DNA of 64,000 bases from Rhodovulum sulfidophilum DSM 1374 (GCF_001633165.1 NZ_CP015418.1:3100001-3164000); one strand, 5' to 3'. Positions 41,953-52,446 are shown, counted from the stretch's first letter. The notes: generated from the sequence alone by a model not told the origin. Numbers and translations are program-made.

Positions 41953-43200
41953 TCATGGGAATACTTCCGGCCACAAAATGCGAATAGTGGTGCCCTGGCC
42001 GGGCGCGGTCTCGACCGAAATCCGGCCGCCCAGCTCGCGGATCTGACAATCGAGAAACGCGATACCGAGCCCGCTACCGGCCCCGCCCTTGCGGGTGAAA
42101 TGCGGAAGAAACATGTTGCGCCGGGTATCGGCATCCATGCCGATACCGTCATCGACGATGCAGAATTCGTACCAGGCGCGGTCCTCGGCGCCCGGCCGGT
42201 CACACTGGCGTCGCAGGCTCAGCCGAACCCGGCCCTCCGGCGCCCGCCCCGGCGTCTTCCGCGCCACCGCGTCGCGTGCGTTGCACAGAAGGTTCAGCAC
42301 GATCCGCGAGACCTGCACCGGGTCGGCCAGCGCCAGCGCCTCATGCCCGGGCAGATCGAGATCGAGGCATATCCCCTCGGGCCATTCCGCCTGCACCAAA
42401 TCGGTGGCAGCGCGGAGCAGACAGCCCAGATCGACCCAGCGATGCCGGAGCTCCTTGCGGCCCGCCGCGCGAAGCGTCTCCATGATCGCCAGAATCTGGC
42501 GGTTGGCCTCCAGAATACGATGCAGATGCGCGGAGCCGCCGAATTCCTCGCTCAGCATCCGCGCGGAACCGTCGATCACGGCAACGAGATTGGCCATGTC
42601 ATGGACGAACTTCTCGGTCATCTGAGCATGCCGCTCCGCCCCCGGCGGAGCGTCGCCCCCGGCAGGCCCCGGACTGCGGGTCCGGCCGTCTCCACCCGCC
42701 GCCCCCCCGTCCTTGCGGGGCGCCGTCCCTAGTCCATGCAGCAGCGCCCCCCGGCACTCGGCGCCCGGCGCGGCCCCGGCGGCAAGACGCGGACGGCGGG
42801 CATTCAGGATCTCGCCCAAGCGCCGCGCGAGCCGGTGCAGACATCGCAACTCGTCGGAGGACAGCATCCGGCCCAAGGGTCTGGTCTCGAGAATCAGAAA
42901 CCCCAGATCGGCACCGCCAGCGGGCTCCGGGATCGGCAGCGACAGAAGCCGCGCAGCCTCGCATGTCGGCAGCACCCGGATCGGAGGGCGATCGATCCGG
43001 TCGGTATCGACCCAGATCCCGCCTGCTTCCGCCTTGCACTGTGCTGCTTTGCCTTGTGCTGTCTTGTCTGGCGCCGCGGAGACGACATCGGGGAGCTGGT
43101 CTAACAGCACATAGATCCGCAGGGCATCCACCAGTTCACGCGCCTCGTCGAGCATATCCTGCACCGCGGGATCGGAGGCGTGGTCAGGGATCTGGCTCAT
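41953..43200 (-). CDS. Sensor histidine kinase
   Basis: This kinase has 415 residues from ATG 43200; ATGs at 43233 and 43311 are in-frame alternatives and none has a clear ribosome binding site. A GAF-like N-terminal part (about 15-150; LDEARELVDALRIYVLLDQL, then LGFLILETRPLGRMLS) is followed by a Gly/Pro-rich linker. The kinase core has the phospho-His in KFVHDMANLVAVIDGS, N box LNLLCNARD, and G boxes DDGIGM and GSGLGIAFLD. There is no receiver and no membrane segment. It may signal to the LuxR-type regulator or the receivers of the hybrid kinases nearby. The H-box differs from the HDFNN type of the two large kinases. Confidence 0.8.
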   Translation of the reverse strand: MSQIPDHASDPAVQDMLDEARELVDALRIYVLLDQLPDVVSAAPDKTAQGKAAQCKAEAGGIWVDTDRIDRPPIRVLPTCEAARLLSLPIPEPAGGADLGFLILETRPLGRMLSSDELRCLHRLARRLGEILNARRPRLAAGAAPGAECRGALLHGLGTAPRKDGGAAGGDGRTRSPGPAGGDAPPGAERHAQMTEKFVHDMANLVAVIDGSARMLSEEFGGSAHLHRILEANRQILAIMETLRAAGRKELRHRWVDLGCLLRAATDLVQAEWPEGICLDLDLPGHEALALADPVQVSRIVLNLLCNARDAVARKTPGRAPEGRVRLSLRRQCDRPGAEDRAWYEFCIVDDGIGMDADTRRNMFLPHFTRKGGAGSGLGIAFLDCQIRELGGRISVETAPGQGTTIRILWPEVFP

Positions 43201-43790
43201 ACACTCGCTATATCGGCGCAGATGAGGGCGCATCTCGGCGCCCGGAGCGACCCCGCTCGGACGCTCGGGAGCGGCAGCAGCGGTTTTCCTTTCGAGACGG
43301 ACTCTGAACATCGGACGAATCACATGGACGCTTTCGAAAGGTCGGAATGCGGCTTCGGGCTCCAAACGACAGATCGGGACAACTCCGCGGGCAATTGGCC
43401 CGTCAAGGTAGGTATACCCGTACCTTAGAGGCAGACACCTGCGCGGTCACCGACCCGGCCGGCAGTCCGGATGGCGCGTTGGTATCTCATACTACCCATT
43501 AGCTATGAGAAACAATCAGCACATGCCCTTTTGATGCAGTTAGCCGGAAATATATCCGCCAAACGGATCACCCGATGACGGATACCGTACCTTTCGGATC
43601 ACATAAAGACAATCAGTAGTGTCGCCACCTCATCCAAACGCCCGAGCGTCGGCATTGCAGCAATTTTGTTCCAAGAGAGGGCCATTTGCGCCCCCCACTC
43701 TCCTTTGCCCAGGTTCCCGGCAGGACCAAAACGCGCTGTGCTTCTCCGGTATCCTTTCCCAAGTCTGTTCCCCCCAAAGCAATCCTGTTC

Positions 43791-44882
43791 ATGTTCCTAG
43801 TATTCCTGCTATCCGCGTTCTGCTGCGCCGCGCTGCTGCTCACCCGACCGCGCGCGCTCTCACCCGCCCGTCGCGATGATATCGCCGCCGTGCAGGCCTC
43901 ACATCGCCGTCCGACCCAGCGCAGCGGTGGCATCGCAGTCTACCTCGCGCTTGCCGCAGGGGCGGCCACCCTGCCCGGTGACATCCTGCCGGCCTATGCC
44001 GCGTTGATCGCCGCTGCGCTTCCTCTGTTCGTAGTCGGACTGCTCGAGGATATTGGACATCCGATGACGCCGCTGCGGCGTCTGGCCGCGGCCGCGGCCT
44101 CGAGCCTGCTTGCAACCGCCCTGCTCTGGCTCTGGATCGAGCGGGTCGATCTCGCGGCTGCCGATGCGCTGCTGCGGTTCGCACCGGTCGCCATCCTGTT
44201 CACAAGCTTCGCCGTCGTCGGCATCGTCAACGCCTTCAACCTGATCGACGGAATGAACGGGCTGGCCTCCGGCATCGGCAGCCTGACCGCCATGGGCCTG
44301 GGGCTGGTCGCTCTGCACGCGGGCCAGGCCGATCTTGCCCAGGCCGCCTTTCTCATCGCAGCCGCGCTGCTCGGGTTTCTGGTCTTCAACTTTCCCTTCG
44401 GCGCGATCTTCCTCGGCGACAGCGGCGCCTATGTGACCGGCTTCCTGCTGGCCTGGATGTCGATCCTGCTGCTCGACCGGGTCGAAGAGGCCTCGGCCTG
44501 GGCGATGCTGCTGATCTTCTTCTGGCCGGTGGCAGACACATTCCTCGCGATGCTGCGCCGCACATTGGCGGGACGGCGCACCGATCAGCCGGACCGGCTG
44601 CATTTCCACCAGTTCACGATGCGCGCTCTGGAAATCCTCTGGCTCGGGCGGCAACGGCGCTTTGTCTCGAACCCGGCGACCAGCGTAGTGATCTGGGTGC
44701 TGGCCTCGGCGCCGGTCCTGACCGGGGTCGTGCTGTGGAACGCGCCTGGCGCGGCGGCACGGGCACTGGGCTTCTACGCGCTGCTCTTCGCACTGACCTA
44801 CATTCTGGGCATCCGGATGCTCAAGCGCCCAAAGCGGATCGCCGGCACGAGCGGGCCTGCAACTCCCGGCGCTCGGATCTGA
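43791..44882 (+). CDS. Undecaprenyl-phosphate glycosyl-1-phosphate transferase (WecA/MraY family)
   Basis: This 363-residue polytopic membrane enzyme has about ten helices. It shows the family motifs HRRPTQRSGGIAVYLAL near the N-terminus, LLEDIG, NAFNLIDGMNGLASG, IFLGDSGAYV and the cytoplasmic loop DRLHFHQF. It should start a lipid-linked glycan by moving a sugar phosphate to undecaprenyl phosphate, here probably for the exopolysaccharide that the Wza-like protein exports. ATG 43791 begins the first membrane helix; the frame is open from 43686. No strong ribosome binding site is seen. Confidence 0.88.
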   Translation: MFLVFLLSAFCCAALLLTRPRALSPARRDDIAAVQASHRRPTQRSGGIAVYLALAAGAATLPGDILPAYAALIAAALPLFVVGLLEDIGHPMTPLRRLAAAAASSLLATALLWLWIERVDLAAADALLRFAPVAILFTSFAVVGIVNAFNLIDGMNGLASGIGSLTAMGLGLVALHAGQADLAQAAFLIAAALLGFLVFNFPFGAIFLGDSGAYVTGFLLAWMSILLLDRVEEASAWAMLLIFFWPVADTFLAMLRRTLAGRRTDQPDRLHFHQFTMRALEILWLGRQRRFVSNPATSVVIWVLASAPVLTGVVLWNAPGAAARALGFYALLFALTYILGIRMLKRPKRIAGTSGPATPGARI

Positions 44883-45136
44883 CCGCCGATCCCAACCCTG
44901 TGGGCCTCGATCACACGAACCCGGCCGAGGAAGGTCGCGCACAGTCGGGGGCCAACTGTTCGGACAGGCACCTTGCGTGCCCCGCGGTAGCAGGTCTAGA
45001 TTTTCTTGATGAACAGATTCGCACCGTCCGCGTCCATCTCACCCGGTGCATCCGCGCATTCATGCCCCTATAGACCCTGTCCCGCAACAAAGGCCGACAT
45101 GCCTTTAGAGCGGGCCGACCGTTTCCACGGTCCGCA

Positions 45137-48100
45137 ATGAAACCGACACCCGAAGATCAGGCCCAGACTGGCCCCGAAGCCCTGCCCGAACGCGCGTTCC
45201 TGGAAGGCGTCGCGGCCGTTCTCGGCTGCGGCCAAGTGGCATTGGTTTGCCCCGATCCGGCTGCCAACGGCCGGTTACGTGTGACCGCCGCAGCTCCGGT
45301 CGGCCTCGAGGGGCGGAGCTTTCCCGCCGAATGGGGCCTGCTTGGGGCATGGCGCCAGGACGACCTGAAAAAGAACCCCGGACTGACCGAGATGGCCGCC
45401 CTGCTGCCCGGCATGTCCAGCCTGCTGCTGGTCCGGCCCTGCCCGTCGGGCCCCTGCGACATCGCGCTGCTCTGCCTCGACCCGAGGCCGGGCGTCTTCA
45501 CCGACACCCAGATCCCGTTTCTCGAACACACCGGCAGGGCATTGGTCCATGCTCTACCGGGCAGCCCCGATGCCCGCATGGCCAGAGCCCAGACCAGACC
45601 CGCCGCGCCCCCCGAGACGTCCCTCAACGCAGCCTTCGGGCTGTGCGATAGCGCGATGCCGGCCGCGGCGGAAGGTGGCCATACCGCCGCGGCCGGCATC
45701 ATCGCCTCGATCGGCACCCAATTCGGCGCCTCGCGCTGCGTGTTATGGCAGTACCGCAAAAGAACGGTCCGGCCCGTCCTGATCTGGAAACCGCCCGATA
45801 CGCAGGCCGGCCCGGCGCAGATACCGGCCGATGCCGAGATGGCGGCCTTTCTCGCCAGGCGGATCGAGACCTTCACCTCCATGCGGCCGGTCGCGCTCGA
45901 GGACAAGGCGGCGCTCGGGCGGCTCGGGATAGGCGCCAGGCTGATCCTGCCCTTCCGCAACGGCGCAGAGCTCGGCGGGGTGCTCTGCATCGACCGCGCA
46001 GCCGGGCAGCGCCCCTTCGCCCGTCGCGACATCGCGGCGCTTTCCTGCCTGACCGACGCGGTCGGACTGCTGGTGCGCGAACAGGAAGCACGCCGTCTGG
46101 CCGAAGCGGAACGCGCCCTTCTCGAAGGCGAACGCAACCGGATGCGGGCGGTGTTCGACCTTTTGCCCGACACCGTGATCGAGCTCGATGCCACACGGCG
46201 CTACACCCATATCCATTCGCATAGCCGCAGGTCGGTCCGTGGCCGCATCGAAGGCCTGCTCGGCTTCCGGCCCGAGGACTGCCTGCCCCCGGCCACCGCC
46301 GAGGCGATCCATGCGCTTCTCGACCGGGCCGACGCCGCGGGCTTTGCGGCCCTCCCGGAACTGGTCCACCCCCCGGTGCCGGCCGCCGGACAGAAAATCT
46401 ACACCCTCTCGGCCGCGACGCATGCACCCGCCCGCGCGCAGGGCTCCCCCGGCTATGTGCTGCTCATCAGGGACGTGACCCAGGAAATCGCGCAGCGCCG
46501 CGAGCGCGACCGGCTCGGCCGGGTTGTCGAGCACATGACCAGGGAGGTGTTCCTGACCGACAGCTCGCACCGCCTGACCTGGGCCAACCGCGCGACGGAA
46601 GAGCACATCGGACGCCCGGCGGACAGGCTGGCCGGGCTGTCGCCGCGGCAGGCCTTCGGGGCGGTCTGGTCCGATGCAACGCGCCTCGATCAGGTCTGCG
46701 AGCAGCTTGAGGCAGACAACGGATTCGCCGGTGAAGCCGCGTTTCTCGACCATGGCGGCACCAAGGTCTGGTTCGATGTCGCGGTGACGCCGCTCTGCGA
46801 CGGCTGGATGTGGATCCTGTCCGACATCACCGAACGCCGCCGCGACAAGGACCGCCTGGCGCAGATCGCGCGAAGGGCGCGCGAGGCCGAAGAGCGGGTG
46901 GTGCAGGCCATCGAGACATTACCCGACGCCTTCGCCTTCTTCGACAGCCAGGATCGGCTGATCCTCTTCAACGACCGCTACCGCCAGTTTTACCCGCACA
47001 GCGCCCCCGCGATCGAGCTCGGCCAGACCTTCGAGGCCATCCTGCGCTACGGGCTCGCACATGGCGAGTATCCGAGCGACTCGCGGAATGGCGAGGCGAT
47101 GCTGGCCGAACGGCTGGCCCGCCACCGGCGCCCCTATGACGAAAGCGAGCAGCACCTGGCCGACGGGCGCTGGCTGCGGGTGATCGAGCGCCGCACCCCC
47201 GATGGCGGCTATGTCGGGCTGCGCAGCGACATCACCGAACTCAAGCAGCTCGCACAACGCGCCCAGGCCGACCGTCTGGCGGCAATGGACCTCTCGCGCG
47301 ACGCGATCGCCATCGCCGGACCGGACGGTCATTTCCTGTACATGAACCCCGCCCATCGCGACATGTTCGGGCTCGACGCCACGGAGGGATGCCGCGAGCG
47401 GACCTGGACCGAGCTTTACGATGGCGAGACGCCCGAGCTGATGACCGGAACGGCGCTGCCCGCGCTCGACGCCCGGGGCAACTGGCGCGGCGAGGTCTGG
47501 TACCGGCGGCCCGATGGCAGCCGGGTGCTGCATGAGCTTTCGCTGACCCGGCGCCATGCCGGCGGCATCCTGTGCATCGCGCGCGATCTCTCAGAACGGG
47601 TGCGCGCAAACCGGGAACTCGCTCGGCTTCGCGACGACCTGCAGGTGGCGCGCCAGCGCGAGCTGATCGGACATCTCTCGATCGGGCTCACGCATGATTT
47701 CAACAACCTTCTGGCCGCGATCTCGGGCTCAGCCAGCCTGATCGCGGACAGCGGCATCGTCGGACCCAATGTCCAGCGCATCCAGCTTGCGGTCGGGCAG
47801 GCCAGCGGGCTGCTCAGGCGGCTGTCTGATTTCGGCATGCGCCCCCCGTTGCGGGAGAGGGTCGACATGCGCGGGCCGGTGCGCGCGGCGGTCGATCTGC
47901 TGCTGGCCGATGGCAGCGGCGCGGTCGAGCTGCAGCTCGACCTGCCCGCCCGGCCGGTAATGGTCGACGCGGTCCAGACCGACATGATGCAGGTCGCGCT
48001 GAACCTGCTGACCAACGCCCGCGACTCGATCCTGTCCGAAGAGTACCCGACCGGACGCGGCCGGATCCGGATCGCGCTTTGCATCGCCAGCGACGCCGAG

Positions 48101-48805
48101 CTGAAGCCGCCACTCGCATTCGGCAGCCTTGACCCGGCCCGCGCCTATTGCCTGCTCGAGGTCGAGGATGACGGCCCCGGCCTCGACACCGATGCCCGCA
48201 GCCGGGTCTTCGCCCCGCGCCTTTTCAGCCCAAGCGCGGTCGATTGCGGAAGCGGGCTGGCCATCCTGCCGAGCATCGTCGGCAAGAATGGCGGCGCCAT
48301 CGCCCTGACCAGTGACGGCACCTCGGGTGCGCGGTTCTCGGTGTTCTGGCCGCTCGACTCGGACAGGAACGCCGCGCCTGCGGCACCGGACGGCTCCCGG
48401 CGCCGGTCCCGACCGCTGAGCGGACGGCTCGACGGCCATATGGTCCTGGTGACCGACGACAATCCCGACGTGCTGCGGGTGATCTCGGCCATTCTCGAGA
48501 ATGCGGGGGCCGAGGTCGCCAGTTGCACCATGGCCGAGGACGCGCTGGAGGCGGTGAGCGAGGATCCCCGGCACTGGGATCTGCTGGTCACGGATTACGC
48601 GATGCCGAGCATGAGCGGCGCGCGGCTGGCACGGGAGGTGCATGCCCATGTCCCGGATCTTCCGGTTCTGCTGATGACCGCCCATACCGACTGGCGCACA
48701 CATGGCGAGGGCCATAGCAGACGCGAATTCGCCGCCGTCCTCGGCAAGCCGATCTCGAGCGCCGATCTTCTGGCCGCAGCCGAAGCCGCCATTCTCGACC
48801 GCTGA
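45137..48805 (+). CDS. Hybrid sensor histidine kinase with two GAF and several PAS domains
   Basis: This 1222-residue cytoplasmic kinase has in order: an N-terminal GAF-like domain (about 15-140), a second GAF (about 165-320; RLILPFRNGAELGGVLCIDR), PAS domains (about 330-450, 455-570, 590-710, 710-830), and HisKA with phospho-His in LTHDFNNLLAAIS (about residue 853). HATPase follows (N box LNLLTNARD; the G boxes DDGPGLD and GSGLAI are weak), with a C-terminal receiver (LVTDDNPD, Asp in LLVTDYAMP). Its domain order and H-box match the kinase at 30055-33417. It stands alone, so its output may be the regulator at 29.4 kb. Confidence 0.88.
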   Translation: MKPTPEDQAQTGPEALPERAFLEGVAAVLGCGQVALVCPDPAANGRLRVTAAAPVGLEGRSFPAEWGLLGAWRQDDLKKNPGLTEMAALLPGMSSLLLVRPCPSGPCDIALLCLDPRPGVFTDTQIPFLEHTGRALVHALPGSPDARMARAQTRPAAPPETSLNAAFGLCDSAMPAAAEGGHTAAAGIIASIGTQFGASRCVLWQYRKRTVRPVLIWKPPDTQAGPAQIPADAEMAAFLARRIETFTSMRPVALEDKAALGRLGIGARLILPFRNGAELGGVLCIDRAAGQRPFARRDIAALSCLTDAVGLLVREQEARRLAEAERALLEGERNRMRAVFDLLPDTVIELDATRRYTHIHSHSRRSVRGRIEGLLGFRPEDCLPPATAEAIHALLDRADAAGFAALPELVHPPVPAAGQKIYTLSAATHAPARAQGSPGYVLLIRDVTQEIAQRRERDRLGRVVEHMTREVFLTDSSHRLTWANRATEEHIGRPADRLAGLSPRQAFGAVWSDATRLDQVCEQLEADNGFAGEAAFLDHGGTKVWFDVAVTPLCDGWMWILSDITERRRDKDRLAQIARRAREAEERVVQAIETLPDAFAFFDSQDRLILFNDRYRQFYPHSAPAIELGQTFEAILRYGLAHGEYPSDSRNGEAMLAERLARHRRPYDESEQHLADGRWLRVIERRTPDGGYVGLRSDITELKQLAQRAQADRLAAMDLSRDAIAIAGPDGHFLYMNPAHRDMFGLDATEGCRERTWTELYDGETPELMTGTALPALDARGNWRGEVWYRRPDGSRVLHELSLTRRHAGGILCIARDLSERVRANRELARLRDDLQVARQRELIGHLSIGLTHDFNNLLAAISGSASLIADSGIVGPNVQRIQLAVGQASGLLRRLSDFGMRPPLRERVDMRGPVRAAVDLLLADGSGAVELQLDLPARPVMVDAVQTDMMQVALNLLTNARDSILSEEYPTGRGRIRIALCIASDAELKPPLAFGSLDPARAYCLLEVEDDGPGLDTDARSRVFAPRLFSPSAVDCGSGLAILPSIVGKNGGAIALTSDGTSGARFSVFWPLDSDRNAAPAAPDGSRRRSRPLSGRLDGHMVLVTDDNPDVLRVISAILENAGAEVASCTMAEDALEAVSEDPRHWDLLVTDYAMPSMSGARLAREVHAHVPDLPVLLMTAHTDWRTHGEGHSRREFAAVLGKPISSADLLAAAEAAILDR

Positions 48806-49236
48806 GCCCCCGCCCGGCGACAACCGGTCGCGAAGACAGATCCGTGTTGACAAGGGCAGAATCGGACCGGCGGCGCCTGCCCGACCGCGGCATAGCCGTT
48901 CATCCCCGGCCGCGGCCCGGGCCGCTCGACACCGCCCGGCTGCCTCCGCCGGGCTGCCTTTCCCGGGCATGCCCCCACCGCTCCCGGCACGAAGCAGCTC
49001 TCTCCGCCCGTGTCCGGGATCCGCGTTTCTTAAACCGGCGGCCAGGCGACAGGACCGGCATCGCCTTGTCGGCACATGACCCTGCATCCTTCCCCCTAGT
49101 CGCGAACGCCCATTGCTCACACCGGGCTGGCGCGGACGAGACGGTTCCTTTGCAGCCTTGTTCCGGTCTCTGCCCCCGTCCCCGCCGGATGTCTGCGCGG
49201 GGTCCGAGCGGCACGCACCTTGGGGATTGCTCCGGC
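48806..49236. other. Intergenic region between the kinase and xylB (tail to tail)
   Basis: About 430 bases between two convergent stops. GC-rich, with no recognisable gene or repeat. Confidence 0.4.
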
Positions 49237-50694
49237 TTACTGAATTGCCCGAAGCCCCGGATAGGCGGCCCGGAACTGCCGGTAGGCCTCGTCGAAGGCA
49301 GGGGCCAGGGTCTCGTCGGGGGCGATGGTCGCGGCGATGACGGGCGGGGTCATCACCGTCTCGGGCGGCGCGCCGGTCGCGGCCACCCGCCCCAGCCGCG
49401 CCGCGCCCAGCGCCGCGCCAAGCTCGCTGCCCTCGGGCACCTCGAGCGGCACGCCCAGCACCGTCGCGATCATCCGCAGCCAGAGCCGCGAGCGCGCGCC
49501 GCCGCCGATCGCCAGCAGCTGCGCGGGTGCGGCCCCCGCCCCCCGCAGCGCCTCGGCACTGTCGCGCAGCCCGAAGGCGACGCCCTCCAGCACCGCCCGG
49601 ACAAGATCGTCGCGACCGGTCTCGGCCCCGAGCCCGGTGAAGGCCGCGCGGATCGCGGCATCGTTATGGGGCGTCCGCTCGCCCGAGAGATAGGGCAGGA
49701 ACCGCACCCGCCCGGGCGGCCGCAAGGTCTCGCCAAGCGCGGCGGTCAGTTCGGCCGGGCCCTGGCCGGTGATCCGCGACAACCAGTTGAGACTGTCGGT
49801 CGCCGACAGCATAACGCCCATCTGATACCACCGCCCCGGCACCGCATGACAGAAGGTGTGCAGCGCCTTGCCCGCTTCGGGCCGGTAACCGTCCCGCGCC
49901 GCCAGCAACACCCCCGAGGTCCCGAGCGAGACGAACCCCTGCCCCTCGGCCAGCGCGCCGGTGCCGCAGGCGGCAGCGGCATTGTCGCCCGCACCCCCCG
50001 CCACCACGGCGCCGGGCGCGATGCCCCAGCGCGCCGCCAGCTCGGGCCGCAGCCTCCCCGCCGGGGCCGAGCCCTCGACCAGCTCGGGCATCTGGTCGCG
50101 CCGCATATGCCCGGCCTCCAGCAACGCATCCGACCAATCGCGACGGCCGGTATCGAACCACGAGGTTCCGGCGCTGTCGGACATGTCCGCAACTGCCCGG
50201 CCCGTCAGATAGAGGTTGAGAAAGCCCGCGGGCAGCAGCACCTTCGCGATGCGGGCGAAGGCCTCGGGCTCGTGGCGGCGGACCCAGTCGAGCTTGGGCG
50301 CGGTGAAGCCCGGAAAGACGATATTGCCCGAAATCTCGCGCATCCCCGGCAGCGCGTCGAGCCGCGCCGCCTCGGCATGGCTGCGGGTGTCGTTCCAGAG
50401 GATGCAGGGACGGATCGGGGCAAGCCCGGCATCGAGCAGCGTCGCGCCATGCATCTGGCCCGACACCGCGATGCCGCGCACCCTGGCCAGCGCCTCCGGG
50501 AAACGGTCGGCCAGTTCGGCCATGGCGCCCTCGAGCGCGGCGATCCAGTCGGCCGGGTCCTGCTCGGACCAGCCCGGATGCGGATGCGCGACCGCGCAGG
50601 GCCGCTCGGCCGATCCGGCCGGTTGTCCCTCGTCATCGAGCAAAAGCGCCCGGAGCCCGGTCGTGCCCAGATCCAGCCCCAATGAGAAGACCAT
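49237..50694 (-). CDS. xylB: Xylulokinase
   Basis: This 485-residue FGGY-family kinase begins LGLDLGTTGLRALLLDDEGQ. It has GWSEQDPADWIAAL, GIAVSGQMHGATLLDA (the catalytic-Asp/Met region typical of xylulokinases), ILWNDTRSHAEA, GAGDNAAAACGTG and FLPYLSGERTPHND. It phosphorylates D-xylulose to xylulose-5-phosphate for the pentose phosphate pathway. GGGGAGGG precedes the ATG. It reads in the same direction as uxuA, 490 bases downstream of it, within a sugar-acid/pentose region. Confidence 0.92.
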   Translation of the reverse strand: MVFSLGLDLGTTGLRALLLDDEGQPAGSAERPCAVAHPHPGWSEQDPADWIAALEGAMAELADRFPEALARVRGIAVSGQMHGATLLDAGLAPIRPCILWNDTRSHAEAARLDALPGMREISGNIVFPGFTAPKLDWVRRHEPEAFARIAKVLLPAGFLNLYLTGRAVADMSDSAGTSWFDTGRRDWSDALLEAGHMRRDQMPELVEGSAPAGRLRPELAARWGIAPGAVVAGGAGDNAAAACGTGALAEGQGFVSLGTSGVLLAARDGYRPEAGKALHTFCHAVPGRWYQMGVMLSATDSLNWLSRITGQGPAELTAALGETLRPPGRVRFLPYLSGERTPHNDAAIRAAFTGLGAETGRDDLVRAVLEGVAFGLRDSAEALRGAGAAPAQLLAIGGGARSRLWLRMIATVLGVPLEVPEGSELGAALGAARLGRVAATGAPPETVMTPPVIAATIAPDETLAPAFDEAYRQFRAAYPGLRAIQ

Positions 50695-50780
50695 GCCACC
50701 CTCCCCTGATCGGCCGAGCCTAGCCGCCCCGAACCGGCCTTTCCAGCCCGGCGCTTCGGGGCCGCGCCGGGGCCTCCGGG

Positions 50781-51056
50781 TCAGGGCTTGTCCTTATCGG
50801 GATCGCAGGCACCGAGGCTTGCCAGCATCGGGTCGGAATGCCAGTGCCGCCGCATCGCCTCGCGATGAAGCTGGCCGGGCACGCCCGTATCGAGAAAGGC
50901 CGAGACATCGGCGCCAAGCCCGAGCGGCCCCGCAGCCGCCGCATCGCGCGCCATCGAAGATTTGCCCGCCCGCGGCGTCGGAGGCGGCGGGCGGCTCATG
51001 TCGGGCATCCGGGGCCGCGGCACATGGCCCGGCCCCGTCTTCTCCTCCCGCGCCAT
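50781..51056 (-). CDS. Short DUF3306-like protein
   Basis: This 91-codon frame has a C-terminal half (LGLGADVSAFLDTGVPGQLH, REAMRRHWHSDPMLASLGAC) that resembles the end of DUF3306 proteins, which otherwise occur in formate dehydrogenase clusters; none is here. The N-terminal half is Pro/Arg/Gly-rich and of low complexity. It may be a free-standing short homologue or a relic. Start uncertain. Confidence 0.45.
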   Translation of the reverse strand: MAREEKTGPGHVPRPRMPDMSRPPPPTPRAGKSSMARDAAAAGPLGLGADVSAFLDTGVPGQLHREAMRRHWHSDPMLASLGACDPDKDKP

Positions 51057-51180
51057 CGCTGCCCCCTTCGCCCATGGCGGTGCACGTCCCGGCCTGGGGC
51101 CGGCGGCCGCATGCGGCCCCTTCCCCAGCGTCAGGACTGCCCGAGAAGGGCCGGTCTGGCAATCCGGGCCGGGAGGTCCG

Positions 51181-52386
51181 TCAGCCGATCCGGGGGCCGA
51201 GCGCCGCGATGATGCCGCGCAGTTCGGCCAGCCCCTTCAGCCGCCCGATGGCCGGATAGCCGGGCTGGGCGTGGCGGCCCAGATCGTCGAGGATGTCCTG
51301 GCCGTGATCGGGCCGGAACGGGATCGACCAGTCGGCCCGGCCCGCGGCACGGCGCCGGGCCTCCTCGCGAAGCGCGGCCTCGACCAGCGCCACCATGTCG
51401 GTATCGCCGCCCAGATGCTCGGCCTCGTGGAACGAGCCGAAGGTGGCACCGGTCTCGCGCGTGACATTGCGCAGATGCAGGAAATGCACCTTGTCGCCAA
51501 GCCGCTCCATCATCCCGGGCAGGTCGTTGTCGGACCGCGCCCCGAGCGAGCCCGAGCAGAGCGTCACGCCATTGGCCGGGCTGTCGACCGCCGCCAGCAC
51601 CTCGGCGTAATGGGCCTCGGTCGACATGATCCGCGGCAGCCCCAGCAGCGGCACCGGCGGATCGTCGGGATGACAGCAGAAGCGCAGGCCCAGCTCTTCG
51701 GCCAGCGGCACGATCTCGGACAGGAAATCGACCAGATGGCCGCGCAGCGTGGCCTCGGACATGTCCGCATATTCGGCCAGATGCGCGCGCACATCCTCAA
51801 GCGTGAAGCGCTCGGCCGCGCCCGGCAGACCGAACACAACATTGCGCGCCAGCGCGTCGCGCGCCGCCTCGGGCATCTCGGCGAACCGGGCCCGTGCGGC
51901 CTCGCGCAGAGCGTCGTCATAGGCCTCGGCAGCGCCGGGACGGCCCAGGATGAAGAGATCGAAGGCCACGAAATCGGTCAGATCGAAGCGCATGCAGGTC
52001 GCGCCCGAGGGCTGTTTCCAGGCCAGATCGGTCCGGGTCCAGTCGAGCACGGGCATGAAATTGTAGCAGATCACCTCGATCCCGGCAGCGGCGAGGTTGC
52101 GCATGCTGTCGCGATAGGCCTCGATATGCGCGCGCCAGTCGCCCGTCTGCTTCTTGATGTCCTCGGACACGGGCAGGCTTTCCACCACGTCCCAGGTCAG
52201 GCCCGAAGCCGTCCCATCCGCCATGGTGCCGATCTCGGCCTTGCGGCGGGCGATCTCCTCGGGGGTCCAGACCGCGCCGGTCGGCACGTGATGCAGCGCC
52301 GAGACGATGCCCTCGGCCCCCGCCTGCCGAACGTCATCGATCGAAACCAGGTCCCTGGGGCCGAACCACCGCCATGTCTGCCGCAT
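51181..52386 (-). CDS. uxuA: Mannonate dehydratase
   Basis: This 401-residue UxuA-family TIM-barrel enzyme has MRQTWRWFGPRDLVSIDDVR at the N-terminus, ALHHVPTGAVWT, CYNFMPVLDWTRTDL, FCCHPDDPP, TLCSGSLGAR, HLRNV and the C-terminal PFRPDHG. The His and Asp residues of these motifs bind the divalent metal. It converts D-mannonate to 2-keto-3-deoxygluconate in glucuronate/fructuronate breakdown. GGAAAGG lies eight bases before ATG 52386. It is divergent from the GntR gene, 102 bases away, so it is probably controlled by it. Confidence 0.93.
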   Translation of the reverse strand: MRQTWRWFGPRDLVSIDDVRQAGAEGIVSALHHVPTGAVWTPEEIARRKAEIGTMADGTASGLTWDVVESLPVSEDIKKQTGDWRAHIEAYRDSMRNLAAAGIEVICYNFMPVLDWTRTDLAWKQPSGATCMRFDLTDFVAFDLFILGRPGAAEAYDDALREAARARFAEMPEAARDALARNVVFGLPGAAERFTLEDVRAHLAEYADMSEATLRGHLVDFLSEIVPLAEELGLRFCCHPDDPPVPLLGLPRIMSTEAHYAEVLAAVDSPANGVTLCSGSLGARSDNDLPGMMERLGDKVHFLHLRNVTRETGATFGSFHEAEHLGGDTDMVALVEAALREEARRRAAGRADWSIPFRPDHGQDILDDLGRHAQPGYPAIGRLKGLAELRGIIAALGPRIG

Positions 52387-52446
52387 TGCATTGCCTTTCC
52401 GAGTCGCATTCGCGGCCACGTGTAGCAGCCGGAACGATTGCTGACT

